The notes: generated from the sequence alone by a model not told the origin. A stretch of DNA of 64,000 bases from Nymphaea colorata (GCF_008831285.2 NC_045144.1:19297716-19361715); one strand, 5' to 3'. Shown: positions 12,294 through 24,055, numbered from the stretch's first letter. Numbers and translations: made by a program.

Positions 12294-12317
12294 ATGGGCA
12301 AATCAAGCATGGCCTTC
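12062..12317. repeat. MITE-like element with GGCCGTGTTTGG end
   Basis: The left end, ggccgtgtttggtagc, and the right end, aaatcaagcatggcc, are imperfectly inverted. The interior holds several AGATCT-like words and a pure TA microsatellite (about 12253-12290). The target-site duplication is not clear. Confidence 0.5.
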
Positions 12318-13227
12318 GAACTTGCAATGAATACCCGATTATTCGGGTCCGATTATGGAAAATGAAGTTATGATGTTCGATTTTGCATCTGTATCTGAAT
12401 CTGGATCCAAATTAGATCTGTATCAACTTGAAATTGGACCTCGTCAGAAAGTTATTCCATGCTATCATCGTATAAAAAAACACTTAATTCATATTTGATA
12501 ATAGCAAGATCGGACCCGTAACAAGACCATTCAAAATTAAAAAAAAAAAATACTTTTTTCTTTTTTAATATTTTTTTAGATTTCTCTCTAGAAAGAGAAA
12601 GGAACTGAGTTGTGATTGTTTCCTTCAAGTTTTCTGTTAAAAATTTATCTCTGATCGTTTTTTCATCTTGTCAAATTCAATTTTCTCAAGTTGTAAACAG
12701 ATATCATCAAGTTTCATATGATGCAATTTTGGTATAAAATAATAAAAAAGAGAGATTGTATAAATCAGTCAAAGTGAGCTGAAATTTATGAAAATTTTCG
12801 TGTAGTCAGCAATTAATAGCTAGAGTAACCGGTGAACCTAGACCAGCAGTGAGCTTATGAACTGAATGTGGTAAAAGAGGAAGAATCGACAAGCAACCAA
12901 CTTGAAAAGTATTCCTGAAAATGGCACCAAAGGACGTCGTTGTTTTTGGTCCTCCAAGTTCCCAGAATTCTTGGTCACCAAATCAGAAACCCTAAGCAGG
13001 CGTTTCGCGACAATAACCATTTGTTACTGTTACTTAAATTTGCTTGGGGCAGATTTACGAAGCACTTTGTTATAGTATTTCATAAAATTATCCAAATCTT
13101 TGGAGTAGATTCATGGAACAATAATAAACTGTTTTCATTGTTAAGCGGTAACAACTTAGGGGCGTTCGGGAACAGTAACATGTTGTTGTCGCTGCCGAAT
13201 GACTCCTAAAAGGAACTTAATTCCGAA
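12318..13227. other. Intergenic AT-rich DNA; no gene seen
   Basis: It contains ATCCGAAT-type words at its left end and a unit resembling the degenerate tandem array that follows (about 12940-12995, with the words accaaatcagaaaccctaa). No coding support. Confidence 0.45.
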
Positions 13228-13790
13228 AGAAAGATGATGAATTGTTTTGAGTTGGATCAAGCTTTTTTTTTTTTTTTTGACCGGCAACCAGCTTGATTAT
13301 CTTGGCAGATTTTAGTCATGGGTAAGTCTAATTGCCAAAGCACATGGCGGGGCAATCGCCGCACCAGAAATCCTAGGGAGAGAAGATGAGTGATCTTCAG
13401 TTGTATCAAGCATTTCTGGCCGGGAATTAACCAACTTGATTATCGCCGAAAATGGTTCACAAACCCAAACCTTAATCATGGCCAGGACAGATTGTCCAAG
13501 TTCCTCAAACTCATGGTGGTGCAACCATTCACCAAATCAGAAACCCTAAAATAGTTGTGAGAAAAGGATGATAAATTGTCTCAAGTTGCATCAAACATCT
13601 CATATGAATAAACAATTCGATTGTTACACATCCCAGGAGGTAGAGCATGACATCAAGCGTTTCTTTTAGGCAGACAATTTGATTATTGCAGAAATTGGTG
13701 TCCAAATCCCGATTTTAATTGCCTCCAGGTGTAATTGTCCAAGTTCCTGAAAGCTCATGGTGGTGCAATTGCCAATCCCCTAAAAAGCTT
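13228..13790 (+). repeat. Degenerate tandem repeat of ~160-180 bp
   Basis: Successive stretches near 13228, 13384 and 13565 share gatgatgaattgtctcaagttg-like text followed by atcaagc. The words tgtccaagttcctcaaactcatggtggtgcaa recur in altered form near 13490 and 13735. The units have diverged and no protein is predicted. Confidence 0.6.
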
Positions 13791-13794
13791 GAGG

Positions 13795-15067
13795 TAAGTT
13801 CCATCCTAAACCGGTGAAACTCAAATGTCAATGTTTTTTTTGCATATGTATCTGTATAGTTATTTTTCCTTCATTTTGGAGAGAGAGTTATGTAATTTGT
13901 TTCGTGTATGTAATGAGGTATGTAGGATGGTGAACTTTATTTATTATCAATATGTACGAGTATAAGATAATGTTTATGAGATAATAAAAAAATTATAATA
14001 TGATAAGATAACAGACGAACGGATGTTTGAGGTATCGTTAAACATAAATATGAGATAATATTTATGAGATAACGCTAAACATAAATATAAGATATTATTT
14101 ATGAAATAATAAAATATTTATAAAATAATGAGATAATAGACATACATAAAGATAATAAAATATTTATGAAATAATAAAAATAATAAATAATGTTATAAAT
14201 GAAAATAATAAAAATACTTTTTTACTAAATATATTGATATGGATATACAAACCGATAAGTTTTATTTTATTCAATTCACAATGTATTCGTGGTTTTTTTT
14301 TACCAGTTTTTTTATTGAAAGTATTTTTTAACATTATGACACATGAAATTACATGTGTCCGCTGATATAATCAGCTTCACCTTCTCCCACCACAACAGAC
14401 TTGTCACTGCAGGTTCAATCGTAGCCGGAGGTTCTCACTGCTGCATACTTCTCACTGCAACTTGTCTCCTTCACCAGGTAAACCATACTTTCCCCTTTCG
14501 TTCTATTGCGTCATATGTGCTCTTCCACCGGCAACTAAGAGTCGCCATCTCCCTCGCACGTCCTCAGCATCACTGCTCAACCAGAAGACTGCAAAAGAAG
14601 AAGACGAAGATTGCTGGAAAAGCCCCAAATCCATTAACCTAATCGTTGTTTAAGATGTAAACTCATTTATTTGACCTCTTTTATCAGATTTCATCTGTTG
14701 TTGCAATTGCTCTTGGTTCCTTCATTCGTTGTGTGGGTTTGATTTGGAGGAAAGGGATCGATCTTTCCTTGAGGGGAGAAGAGGGATTTTGGTCGTTGTG
14801 TTCTGTTTTCTTGAATGCTTCAGACTTATGATTCTGTTTCGGTGCTAGACAAAGGACGCCTTACACTGGATTGTCAAAGCTTGGAGGAACAAACTTTCTT
14901 GCTGGGAGATGAATCTGTACATGCATTTGTCTTGAAGCGTTCAACGTGAACATCTGAGAAAATTCAAATGCTTGGTGTGTCAATAATTTGCAACCTTGGG
15001 GTTTTTGATGAAGGAAATCAGTGTCTTGGGGAATATATCTCATTGTCTATTGCTTGCTGCAGGTAGT
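13795..15067 (+). repeat. 1.2-kb dispersed direct repeat, copy B
   Basis: A copy of 1804-2971 in the same orientation. It is about 100 bp longer because of extra GATAAT-type sequence and a 9-bp insertion near 14400. Similarity stops abruptly after ctgcaggtagt. No recognised protein. Which copy is the donor cannot be told. Confidence 0.85.
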
Positions 15068-15214
15068 GAACCATTGCTGGCTTTTGAAATATGGTTGGTA
15101 AAGTTTTTAGTAGAACGCACTGTGTGTTCAAGTAATATCTTTCTTAGGTTTGAAATATAATAGACATATGTTTACACATGTATAAAAAATTATAGATGAT
15201 TCATGAAAGGATAG

Positions 15215-15505
15215 AGCTTAAGCCTGGGCGTCGGACCGGGCTGTTGTCGGGCAGGGAAAAGCCTGATCGGGGCTGGGCCCGATAAGCTTACCCGGATCAA
15301 CTCGATTCGGCTTGTTTAAAATTGAAAAATAATTTTTTAAAATGTTTTTGTTTTAATAATGTATATTTATTATTAACAAATATATTTTATATTTAAAAAT
15401 ATTTATTTTATAATTAAAAAATTATTTCTTATTTTTAAACGGATCGGGGAGGAGCTAGACCGGGGCTATCAGACCAGACCCCACATGGGCCTGGGCCCCA
15501 CATCA
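15215..15505. repeat. GC-AT-GC interspersed element
   Basis: GC-rich arms (ggcgtcggaccgggc; cctgggcccca) flank an AT-rich core. This layout is shared with 20626-20872, 28926-29176, 44061-44432 and 56050-56300. The ends are degenerate here. Confidence 0.6.
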
Positions 15506-15806
15506 ATTTTTTTTTTAAATATATGTAAACTTTAAATGATATTTTAACTCATGTAAAAAGTTAAAAAGTTTGTCCTCGCTGTTCGCCCGTCCAAGGGATG
15601 CTGTTTGATAGCGAATTAAGAAAATGGAACGTGTGTGTCCTGCTCGGCTGTTCCCACGAGTTCCATTGCTGTCAAACGGTGTCTTAGGGACCGTAACTTC
15701 TAGAGAATACTCCAGCTGAATGGTTAGTTACCATACAGTAAATTAATTCTAACCGAGGAACCTACCAATAAAATACAAGTAAACCCAATAAACACGAAAA
15801 CAATCC

Positions 15807-15963
15807 AAATCTACCCTAGTAAATTCTAGAATTTATCCTCGCTATACTCCTAAGTCTATGGATTCTACCTAGAAAAATAGGCACCAATCCAAATCTACCC
15901 AAGTAAATTCTTGAATTTATCCTAGCTATATTCCTAAATCTATGGATTCTACCTAGAAAAATA
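15807..15963 (+). repeat. Two-copy tandem repeat, ~80-bp unit
   Basis: Both units contain caatccaaatctaccc, atttatcct and ctatggattctacctag, with scattered substitutions. Confidence 0.85.
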
Positions 15964-16333
15964 TTAGAAACTAGAGACCCTAACTACAATCTAGATTAAG
16001 TTAAAAATCTGCCTAATGACTGAACTACCTTCTAGTCCTATGCTAGAAATTTTATGTGGTGCACTACATTAAATGCAACACTAAATAACAATCAAAATAA
16101 AATATAATGCAATGCTAAAGAAAACGTCCTAATTGCTATCTTAACATGGGTGGTTAATATCAGGCATTCAAACGCTATCTTAACATCTCAATACATAAAC
16201 TACAGCCATGTTTTGCGAAAGCTGACAACAAGAAGGCGCACGATACAAAAATTGTATACGGCAACATTGTTTTGTAATATGTAATCCCATCGTAGTGTTT
16301 TGGAAAAGAGAGTAAGAAAAGGACAAAAGAATT

Positions 16334-16425
16334 CCGACCTGCCGGATTCGAACCAGCGACCTAAGGATTAGCTGACGAGCTTTGCCCACTACAGTCCTCC
16401 GCTCTACCAACTGAGCTAAGGTCGG
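16334..16425 (-). tRNA. tRNA-Tyr (GTA) with intron
   Basis: The acceptor stem CCGACCT/AGGTCGG pairs perfectly (16419-16425 with 16334-16340). The D arm contains TAGCTCAGTTGG (A box) and the T arm GGTTCGAATCC (B box). The anticodon GTA is at 16390-16392. A 20-nt intron (16369-16388) follows position 37, as in the intron-bearing tRNA-Tyr genes of plants. The spliced length is 72 nt before CCA addition. There are no mismatches in the stems I checked, so the gene looks functional. Confidence 0.97.
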
Positions 16426-18215
16426 TCGTTGGACGATTGCTGAAATCATTTTTATTCTTTAAATTTCGAAGGTTCCACCCGCGTCAAAGATGTCATTAAT
16501 GTCCTTGTGCGACTTACTCACATGCCACATCAACACGTCTTAAGTTATTGACTCGACAAACGAGTCAATGGATAGGATTTAAATCCGCTATATGGTTTAC
16601 CAAAATTGATTTATGAGATGCACACATATTCGGATTCAAATAAAAATCAAAAGAAGTTACGCCATATTTAGAGTATTTCGGTCTAATATCTTATCCGAAT
16701 TCGATCCATTGACAACCTCACCGCTTGTTCTCTTAAATTGGTAGGTTATTAGCAGGTTTTCAGTTCTTTTTTAAGAGTAAGTTTCTAAGTGTTTCTCCCC
16801 TGCCTTCACTGGAAACACCACTTTACGTCCGACTTGCTCAAACACTCATGTTTATAGGGGTCTCAGAATTGCAGAAATAAAGCGTTGCAAAATGTACAAA
16901 TATGCGCAAAGTATACGACATAATTACGTATAAACATCTTTTGATGGTGGGTCAAATACTCAATTAGTTGCACAATTGACCACATCTAAAACATTGATTA
17001 TGGCAATAAATATGGATGTCAACATGTCCACCTTGCATTAGATATCCGACCGAACTATTTCGGTAAAATTGGTTATGGAAAAAAAAATATCCGATTAAGA
17101 AATCAGATCAGATTCATATTTAAGAAATGACATCCAATCATATTCATATTTGTATATTTGATCGGATTCTGATTAAGATAGGATTTAATTTTAAATAAAT
17201 ATCCTATATCCAATATCTTTACATTTTGAAAATAGGTTGAAACTTGTCAAAAATTTGGATTTGATGTGATTGTCATGCATTTACAAATCAATCTGGATCA
17301 TCGTGGCCAGCCATCTAAATCCGATTAAATACAAAAATTTGGATATGGCTTTGTAGCTTTTATATTTTAATATGAAACTGATTTGAGATCAAATAAAGCA
17401 AGATCCAAATATTTAGATAAGGTAACATGTAGTTATATCCGACATGGATCTGATATATGTGCTTACCCTTACTTATATGTGGCTCCATGAAAGAGAAGAT
17501 TGTTGCATGAAGGAGATGGCTAGAGATGCATTCTTGGGAATATGAAATGCATCATACTTCTAATGAAAGGTAAGTAAAATCTATTGGTTGTTGGGTTGTG
17601 ATCATTTAGATCCAGATCCAAACCTTGCATTTTGAACCGAACCTTAATCAACAGGGGCAAACCAGAGCCAGACGGGCCAACCATCGATTGAACTCTGGTT
17701 TCCTCCTTGATTGGACCAACAAGAGACTGGATCCAGATCATGATTAAATGGATACAGGCTCCTAAGTGGAAGCAACCTCCTTTGTCATTCTTTGGTTGCA
17801 AAAATGTTTGAATCTGCACCCAAACTCCATTAGAAAATGTATTCAAGTCTTTCCCAGTGTTGGTGGGAAGATCGTAAATGGACTGGGTTCAAATCAACCA
17901 TATACATGAAAACTTGGATTCAGATCAAAGTCGACAAAACGAAGGAATCAAAGTAAAAATGGGTTCAAGAATTAACATTGATACTTTTCAAAACCTAGTT
18001 GCACAAGATTTGGTATCTACATGAACTTGAGTTGGATTGAATCTCAATCATATGTCATATTTCTATTCATGTGAATCTTATTAATAATCAGATCTAAATT
18101 TCTTTACCATCCTTGTCTAAAAGAATTCAAAATCAAATCGGGTCAGAGGAAGGGTTTGGGTCAGGTACCGAGCGAGTAACGTTGTGAGTCGTGTTCTTCG
18201 ATGTCTTAAAAATTT
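16426..18215. other. Intergenic DNA including an ATCCGAAT-type repeat (16990-17450)
   Basis: The stretch around 16990-17450 begins atggatgtcaac and is rich in ATATCCGA/ATTCGGAT words, related to the element at 7136-7595 but more decayed. No gene is seen in the remainder. Confidence 0.5.
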
Positions 18216-18266
18216 AGTCCTGTATCGATCAGAGGAGATGTTGGGGTCTGCTTCTCTACTATATAA
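18216..18266 (+). promoter_or_regulatory. snRNA-type promoter of U5: USE and TATA
   Basis: AGTCCTGTATCG (18216-18227) matches most of the plant upstream sequence element (consensus RTCCCACATCG). TATATAA starts at 18260. The gap of 32 bp between them is the spacing of Pol II snRNA genes, longer than the Pol III type. Transcription would begin about 33 nt after the TATA start, at the 5' end of the U5 sequence. Confidence 0.85.
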
Positions 18267-18292
18267 GCGGACGAAAAGAACGGTGGAAAGGC

Positions 18293-18422
18293 ACGCAGCC
18301 GCGTGGTGAGAACAGAGCGAACTATTCTTTCGCCTTTTACTAAAGAATACCGTGTTCTCTCCACTCGAAGCGGCATACGCCTATTTTTGGAGGGCTCTTC
18401 CCCTAACGGGTGAAGGCCCTAA
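18293..18422 (+). ncRNA. U5 spliceosomal snRNA
   Basis: The invariant U5 loop I, CGCCTTTTACTAAAG, is present at about 18331-18345. It is closed by a stem in which GAGAAC pairs with GTTCTC and GTGG with CCAC. A canonical Sm site (ATTTTTGG at about 18382-18389) is followed by a strong 3' hairpin (AGGGC...GCCCT, loop near TAAC). U5 aligns the exon ends in the spliceosome. The 5' end is placed from TATA spacing and the 3' end from the hairpin, so each may be off by a few bases. The promoter and all key RNA motifs are intact, suggesting an expressed gene. The T run at 18424-18430 lies just past the hairpin; the 3'-box was not confirmed. Confidence 0.93.
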
Positions 18423-19393
18423 CAATTTTTTAATTCAAAGTTTTGTGCCGTCGGTTCCTTGTGGTATGGCCATTGTCTGGTCTGGAATCTAACGGGATCT
18501 GCCGGTTCGTAAACGATCCAAACCTTCTTATCGGGTCTGATAGTTTGAGTGCTGATCATGACGAAATGTTTTCGGATTCATCTCAGAGATCCAACCACAA
18601 ACTTAACCAGTTTGACTATTGATTGTGTAAATAGTCTAGGCGTGGACATGGCCCATACTCGTTCCCGGATCCAGGTTGTACCTGATTTGTGGACCAAGTT
18701 CTGTGAAATACTATCAAATCCATAAACTTTTTAGTGTAAAATAAATGGGTACAGGACAATATTTTGAACTTTGCGCCACTCTAGACCTGCTTGGTAGGTA
18801 AAAGATCAGGCATAGGTCCAGACTTGGTACCTGCAGGTTTGATCTGGATCCGAATCCACCTGGTCAAGAGATCCTCCTGTTCACGTTGATTTATTCGGCG
18901 TTCTAGATTGAGAAGTGCAAGACTCAATGGGTTCGGATACGGATCATCAAAATACTGATAGCTGGATTTGGCCTGGACCCTGTACCGCCATAGAAAAACT
19001 ATGCTATTTGAGGGAGACAACAAGTTTCAAGGGTCCCTTAACAAAAACACCATACCGAATGCATAGACGATGGTCATCATAATGAACCTTGCAGTTTTTA
19101 GCGGCTCCATCCATGAGTGCATCATCAGCCTTACCATGGAGCACCATACCAAATGCATTTCATGTTCATCATCATGAGCCCCAACATAAAATACCCTAAA
19201 GCCACAAATTTTAATGGCTCCATCGCTACAGTCCACATCCTGAACCACCAAACCGAATCCATTCCATGCTACACCAAATGGTAGATGTGAAGACCATACC
19301 AAATGTGTACCATGGTTTCTTCATGACCCTTACCATCAATCATCTACCATCATCACGATGTATGCACATGCAGCCATAAGCAATCATTTTTTT

Positions 19394-19442
19394 AGTCCTG
19401 TATCGATGATGAGCAGGTGGAAAGGCTAGAGGGCTATAAAAG
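19394..19442 (+). promoter_or_regulatory. Orphan snRNA-type promoter module (USE and TATAAAAG)
   Basis: It has the same AGTCCTGTATCG as the U5 gene (19394-19405), then aggtggaaag and TATAAAAG at 19435. The gap is 29 bp, a little short. What follows starts ATACCTGG at 19450 and includes CAATGGGTGA near 19491. Both recall the 5' region of plant U1, but the spacing and the intervening sequence do not fit an intact U1, and the U1 5'-splice-site-pairing segment is not preserved. It may be a remnant of a U1 gene. Confidence 0.55.
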
Positions 19443-19446
19443 GAGA

Positions 19447-19875
19447 AGGATACCTGGCATGGCATGTGTGAGCCGGAAAAGGCAACTCATCAATGGGTGA
19501 ATGCCTAAACTGACTACATAAAGTGGTTTCCAGGATACCTGGAATGTGTGAGCCGGAAGCAGCCATCCGTGACGCTATCCATGATTCCGATAGTTAAAAT
19601 GGTTAGCAGGATACCTGGAATGTGTGAGTCCGTGACGCTATCCATGATTCCGAGAGTGCAGAGACCAAGCCGGAAGCTGCCATCCGTGACGCTATCCATG
19701 ATTCTCCGAGAGTTAAAATGGTTAGCAGGATACCTGGAATGTGTGAGTCCGCGACGCTATCCATGATTCCGAGAGTGCAGAGACCAAGCCGGAAGCTGCC
19801 ATCCGTGACGCTATCGGGACTCGGAAGAGACCAAGCCGGAAGCTGCCATCCGTGACGCTATCGGGACTCGGAAGA
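19447..19875 (+). repeat. Minisatellite, higher-order ~119-bp unit
   Basis: Repeated blocks gatacctggaatgtgtgag, gccggaagctgccatcc and gtgacgctatccatgattcc alternate. The block gtgacgctatc occurs about six times. The last two units are short versions ending gggactcggaagag. The array starts within 10 bp of the snRNA-type TATA box. Open frames through it are by-products of the repeat. Confidence 0.88.
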
Positions 19876-20625
19876 GGGGAAAGCAGGGGAAGAAAAGGGA
19901 AACCGCCAGGAGGCATCGGGCCAGGCATGGTCGGTCCCGGGCCGAGACCCAGGATATCGAGCCGGCCCGCCCGATGCCTTCCTCCGTCTTTATCCAATCT
20001 GGCCCGGCCCTTCTTCCCACCAGAGATTGCAGTAGCAGAGAAAGCGGGAGAGACCATGCCCGGCCCGAGATTATCAATAGTTTATTATTATTTATAAAAT
20101 AATAATCAGATGTAAGAAAGAACATTTAACGCAAGTATAAGTATAAGATAATGTTTGGAGACAATGAAATAACACAATCAATATAGTAAAAGAAAAAAAA
20201 CTTTTTTTTACTATTTAAAAAGGTATATTGATCATAAAGAGGTATATTTGATTATTATGTTTATACCGACTAACTTTACCATTATCGAATTCTCAATTTT
20301 TTTTTTCGTTTTCTTTTGTTCTTACAAAAATAATTTCTTTTGTCTTAATCATTGGTATTTTTTGTCATTATTAAAATATACAAGAAATTGCATGCACGAG
20401 AACCTCGCATATAACCCAGCTTGGGTGAACAACGGGTTTCTATAGTTTTTATAAAAATTTCGTTTCCATCCCTTTCATAAACATAATTATAGAAAGAGGT
20501 TTACAGCCCCTTTTTCTGCAATTTAGTAAGTTTGCATGTTTACAAGCTTTTGAAGAAAAGTTTTAAAGTTTGGAAAATATGTTTTGAGTGGTTTTAGCTT
20601 TTGGAAATTTTAAAAGAGGCTTTCA

Positions 20626-20872
20626 AATAAGGGTGAGCATCCGGCTGACCCGGTAAAACTCGACCCGGGTCGACCCGTCGGGACCGAAGCCCGGCCCAAT
20701 AGCCTGCGTCCCGGCCTGGGCTTGACCCAGCCCAGCTCGTTTGATCATAAAAAAATATTTTTAAATTATAAAATAAATTTTTTATAATATATAATATATT
20801 TTTAATAATAAAAAATATTTTTTTAATTATTAACGGGCCATGCCGACCGGGTAAGCACCTGTACTGGGTACC
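20626..20872. repeat. GC-AT-GC interspersed element
   Basis: It starts aagggtgagc, close to the aagggtgggc end of the element at 28926. A GC-rich arm, AT-rich core and GC-rich arm follow. The right terminus is decayed. Confidence 0.65.
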
Positions 20873-21662
20873 CAATTATATTTTCCGTAGCTGGGATGGT
20901 TTATTAACTTTGTCTATGTAGACTAAAATGGGTAGGTGAAAAATCAGACCTCTGGGCTAAATAACTTGGAATCTAAACCAGGTTGGATCTGGACCCGAGT
21001 TCATCAGATCATGTATTCCAACTCACACTCAATTAGTCTGTGTATTAGCATCAAAAGTATAGTCTGGGGTATACCATAATTTTAAGGTGGATTTACAAAA
21101 GACTCATATAGTGTTCTTAATGCCAAACAACTACAACTCTCCATAAAGAATATGGATTGGGACAATCAAGATACCAGAAACTAGCACTATGAAACGATTT
21201 TCAACGGCTCTATGGTAACTAATGCATACATTACCATGGTCATCCTCATCAGTTTAGGATGTTCATGCATGGAGCTGAGCAGAGTGGTGAAGCCAAGATT
21301 TTTCATTATGAGGGGCAAACTATAGTTTTGAAATTTTAGTAAGGGTCAAAATATATTTTTTTAAATCTTTTATATAAGCTAAATGAAATTTTTTAAAAAC
21401 TATATATATATAGTAATCGTTATAAGCCTTTAAACATAACATAGTAATCGTTATGAGCCTTTAAAGTTGGCTTCTTACCTTTTATTGAAAAAACAAAATT
21501 TACATGTACAAACAAAAAAGTGCACAAAAAAATTCAAAAAACCAAATTTATAAGAAGAGAAAGGGATAACCCTGAAATGACTTACAACTCTCTCTAACAC
21601 CATTTAGAGGGTCAAAAACTTTAAGGAGATTAATCTCACTTCCAGTGATAGATTTACATTAA
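20873..21662. other. Intergenic DNA; hAT-like MITE remnant near 21285-21400
   Basis: A stretch beginning tgaagccaagatttttcattatgagggg resembles the inner part of the MITE at 54887-55077. Nothing else is recognised. Confidence 0.4.
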
Positions 21663-22601
21663 GCACTGTAACAAAAACCAAAACAAGACATCTTGGAGTC
21701 TTACAGCTGCTCTCAAGTGTTTATTTCCATTTTAAAGAAGTACCGAGAACCTCAAGCAGCCTACTATTCACCTGTGAAGAACCTGCGAAGAAGAAGTGAA
21801 AATGGTTTCAAGTAATCTGCAGCATCTAATTGGGACACTTTTCCTTCAAAAATATGCTGGTGTATAGACAATTTCTATCTGGAGGAGCAGATGCAAATCA
21901 TCTGTGTACCAGATATGGTTGTGGGAGGCTCTCCTAGCAGCGATCGTATCAGCAGAGCAGAACAGTTTCTCTCCACCTGTTCGAGAACTCTACAACGCTT
22001 CCTGTTGCAGAAAATAAACTTACTAGCTTTTCTTTTTGAATTGATGGTTAACATTCATGAGCCTTTATGTCATACCAAATGCCAACCACGACAATCATAA
22101 TGGGCTGTCCCATGAGCATCGATACAGTTATGGAAGACCAATAGATACTCTGAGACACCAGAACCTTCAATGGCTCCTTCACCACGTCAACAAGCAAAGG
22201 AAAAACCCTTTTCTGGTTGCTTCTCGCACACTGCTTGACGATCTCTCTTCCCGTCAACCGCATCCAGATTTAGGGGCTCATGGACTTCAGTCCTTCTGGC
22301 TTTAATCCCTGGGAAGTGCCGAACAGGAATCCCCTCCATGTTTCTTCTTAAGCGGGAAACCTTTTTGTCCTCTTTCGATTTTATTCTGATCGATGGGAGC
22401 AGCCTATTTTCTAGCGTAGTCAAGATTTCTCGCAACCATTTGGCGGCGTTCCGGCAAAAATTTGAAGTGGGTACCGGGAAAAGGTGTTTGTCCGGCTGCC
22501 AGCTTGGCGGGAAGAAGCAAAAGGGTCGTGTTATAGAGAGAGAACTGAAACTTACAAGAAGAATTTTATGACGTCGTCATATGACGACCTTTCACTTATT
22601 T
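21663..22601 (+). repeat. Segmental duplication, left unit (5' part) with unknown minus-strand ORF
   Basis: It is homologous to 29497-30361 in the same orientation, with many substitutions and small indels. On the minus strand (about 22195-22470) both copies keep one frame open for roughly 80 codons. They share RNMEGIPVR, TEVxEP and DGKRDRQAV, and an upstream SNFCRNA, but the differences are often non-synonymous and no clear start Met exists. I do not recognise the product. It sits divergently upstream of the U2-type promoter. Confidence 0.75.
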
Positions 22602-22654
22602 AGTCCTGTATTGATGGGCAGGTGGAAGTGGCGGCGGTGACAGGGCTATAAAAG
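22602..22654 (+). promoter_or_regulatory. snRNA-type promoter (USE and TATA) upstream of U2 fragment
   Basis: AGTCCTGTATTG (22602-22613) has one change from the U5 version. TATAAAAG begins at 22647, a 33-bp gap typical of Pol II snRNA genes. The predicted start, 33 nt after the TATA start, falls exactly on the U2-like 5' end at 22680. Confidence 0.75.
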
Positions 22655-22679
22655 GAGCATACTGCCGTTGCTCGAAACC

Positions 22680-22730
22680 ATGCCTTTCTCTAAGATCAAG
22701 TGTATCTTTTCATTTATTACTTCATCTTTT
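22680..22730 (+). pseudogene. U2 snRNA 5' fragment (left copy)
   Basis: ATGCCTTTCTC followed by TAAGATCAAGTGTA matches the first part of U2 apart from one base and the loss of the first hairpin half. The branch-point-pairing GTAGTA is broken (GTGTATC), and the U2 sequence stops soon after. There is no Sm site or 3' hairpin, so this is a dead, truncated gene that keeps its promoter. Confidence 0.72.
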
Positions 22731-22959
22731 GCCGAATAGAATCAGACATATATGAGTTTGGCTTTCTTCTTTTGCCGAATAGAATCTGATATATATGTGT
22801 TCGGCTTTAGTTATTTCTAAATCTCAAAGAGCTTAACATGTGTGTAATAGCCCGTAATTATGTGCTTTATTTAGTCAGTGACCTGTTTTAAGTTTTGTAG
22901 GCAGTTTTTTACTATTATGGTTTTTTTTTTATTCGTTCAATGATTTGGACATTGTCATG

Positions 22960-23165
22960 ATTGGTGTAGTTTTTTATTTCTGGTCTTTCGTTAAGATTAT
23001 AGTTTTTGAAATTTTTCTTATTTGATGTTTTACGTTGGACATTGTCTTGATTGGTGTAGTTTTTTATTTCTGGTCTCTTAGACCTATCGTTAAGATTATA
23101 GTTTTTGAAATTTTTCTTCTTTGATGTTGATTATAGTTTTTGAAATTTTTCTTCTTTGATGTTTT
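22960..23165 (+). repeat. Local tandem duplications (~95 bp and ~30 bp)
   Basis: The phrase attggtgtagttttttattt ... gtttttgaaatttttctt occurs twice about 95 bp apart, and the last 30 bp again. The same phrase occurs once in the right duplication unit near 30888-30950. Confidence 0.8.
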
Positions 23166-23189
23166 ACGTTTATTTTCTTCTTCTATGGT

Positions 23190-24055
23190 TTTCATTTGCC
23201 AAGCGATTGTTATTTACTTTCTTTTGAAGTTTTCTAGTTTGGTATATTCTCTTAATTTATTTAGAAGGACAGTTAGTCTGTTTTTCAAAATATTTATTTC
23301 TTTTACTTGTGTTTTTAGATTTTTGATATCTGCTCTATCTTTAGCATCTTCATAAGAACATCGTTAGTCATTTCCGGTGCTAATTTTTTCTTTTACCTTT
23401 CCAGTGGCCTCTACTCTCTTGAAGAACATTTGCAAAACTATTTTCAGCGGATTTTGATACTTCTATGACAAAATTAAACAATTTTTTTTATTTACTAACC
23501 TTCATATCTCTTTTTTTACTATCGAGTTTTTGCATTTAACCAATGTTTTACCTGTTATTGTCCGTTTTAACAATAAATTTTGTGAATACTATATAGATTT
23601 CAAAAAGTAAGAATGCATAATATAATGCTAGTAATTCTTTCCTATCAATTTCTCATTTGCTTTCGTTTTTTTTTTAACTTTCGGAGTGATACCTTCAAAG
23701 GTTTTCTTTGGTGTCTCCTTTATATCTATATTTTAATACTGACCCATAACTATTATCAGATGCATCTTATTCTATTATCCAGATTAAATCTTTTGTTTCA
23801 TCTGGGAATTCTATCTTAGCCTCTTAGGTAGGTTTTACATATCTTTTGACTTTTTTGTATATGTTGTCCGTCAGTTTCATCCCAATAATATTCTTTATCC
23901 CTTTTTAACATGGTTTGTAATGGTTTACAGTATTTTGCCAACTTAGGAATGTATTCTCGAATTTGGTTGACTAAACCAAGAAAAATTGTAGTTTTACTTT
24001 TGTTTACATTATAGTTTCACTTTCATCATTATATTCAGAACGTCCTTTAGAACGA
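23190..24055 (-). pseudogene. Endogenous caulimovirid remnant: RT C-terminal part and RNase H
   Basis: Read on the minus strand, about 24055-23400 resembles the end of a caulimovirid reverse transcriptase (the conserved region with FLGLVNQ and IPKL, near 23900-23960). It is followed by the RNase H domain with its DASD motif near 23755-23775 and a later TDN near 23553-23573. A stop codon stands immediately before DASD, and many further stops and frame changes break the frame. Nearer 23200-23350 a Lys/Glu/Leu-rich, coiled-coil-like stretch follows. This is a decayed integrated pararetrovirus with no intact gene. The other part of a pol region is found in the right duplication unit. Confidence 0.75.

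Noticed and set aside
19514-20057. Overlapping frames in the minisatellite
   Set aside because: Repeat-driven (DSVTDGS and similar repeated words); no sign of a real protein.
22680-22730. Complete U2 snRNA gene
   Set aside because: Only the first ~50 nt align; the branch-point pairing segment, Sm site and 3' hairpins are missing.
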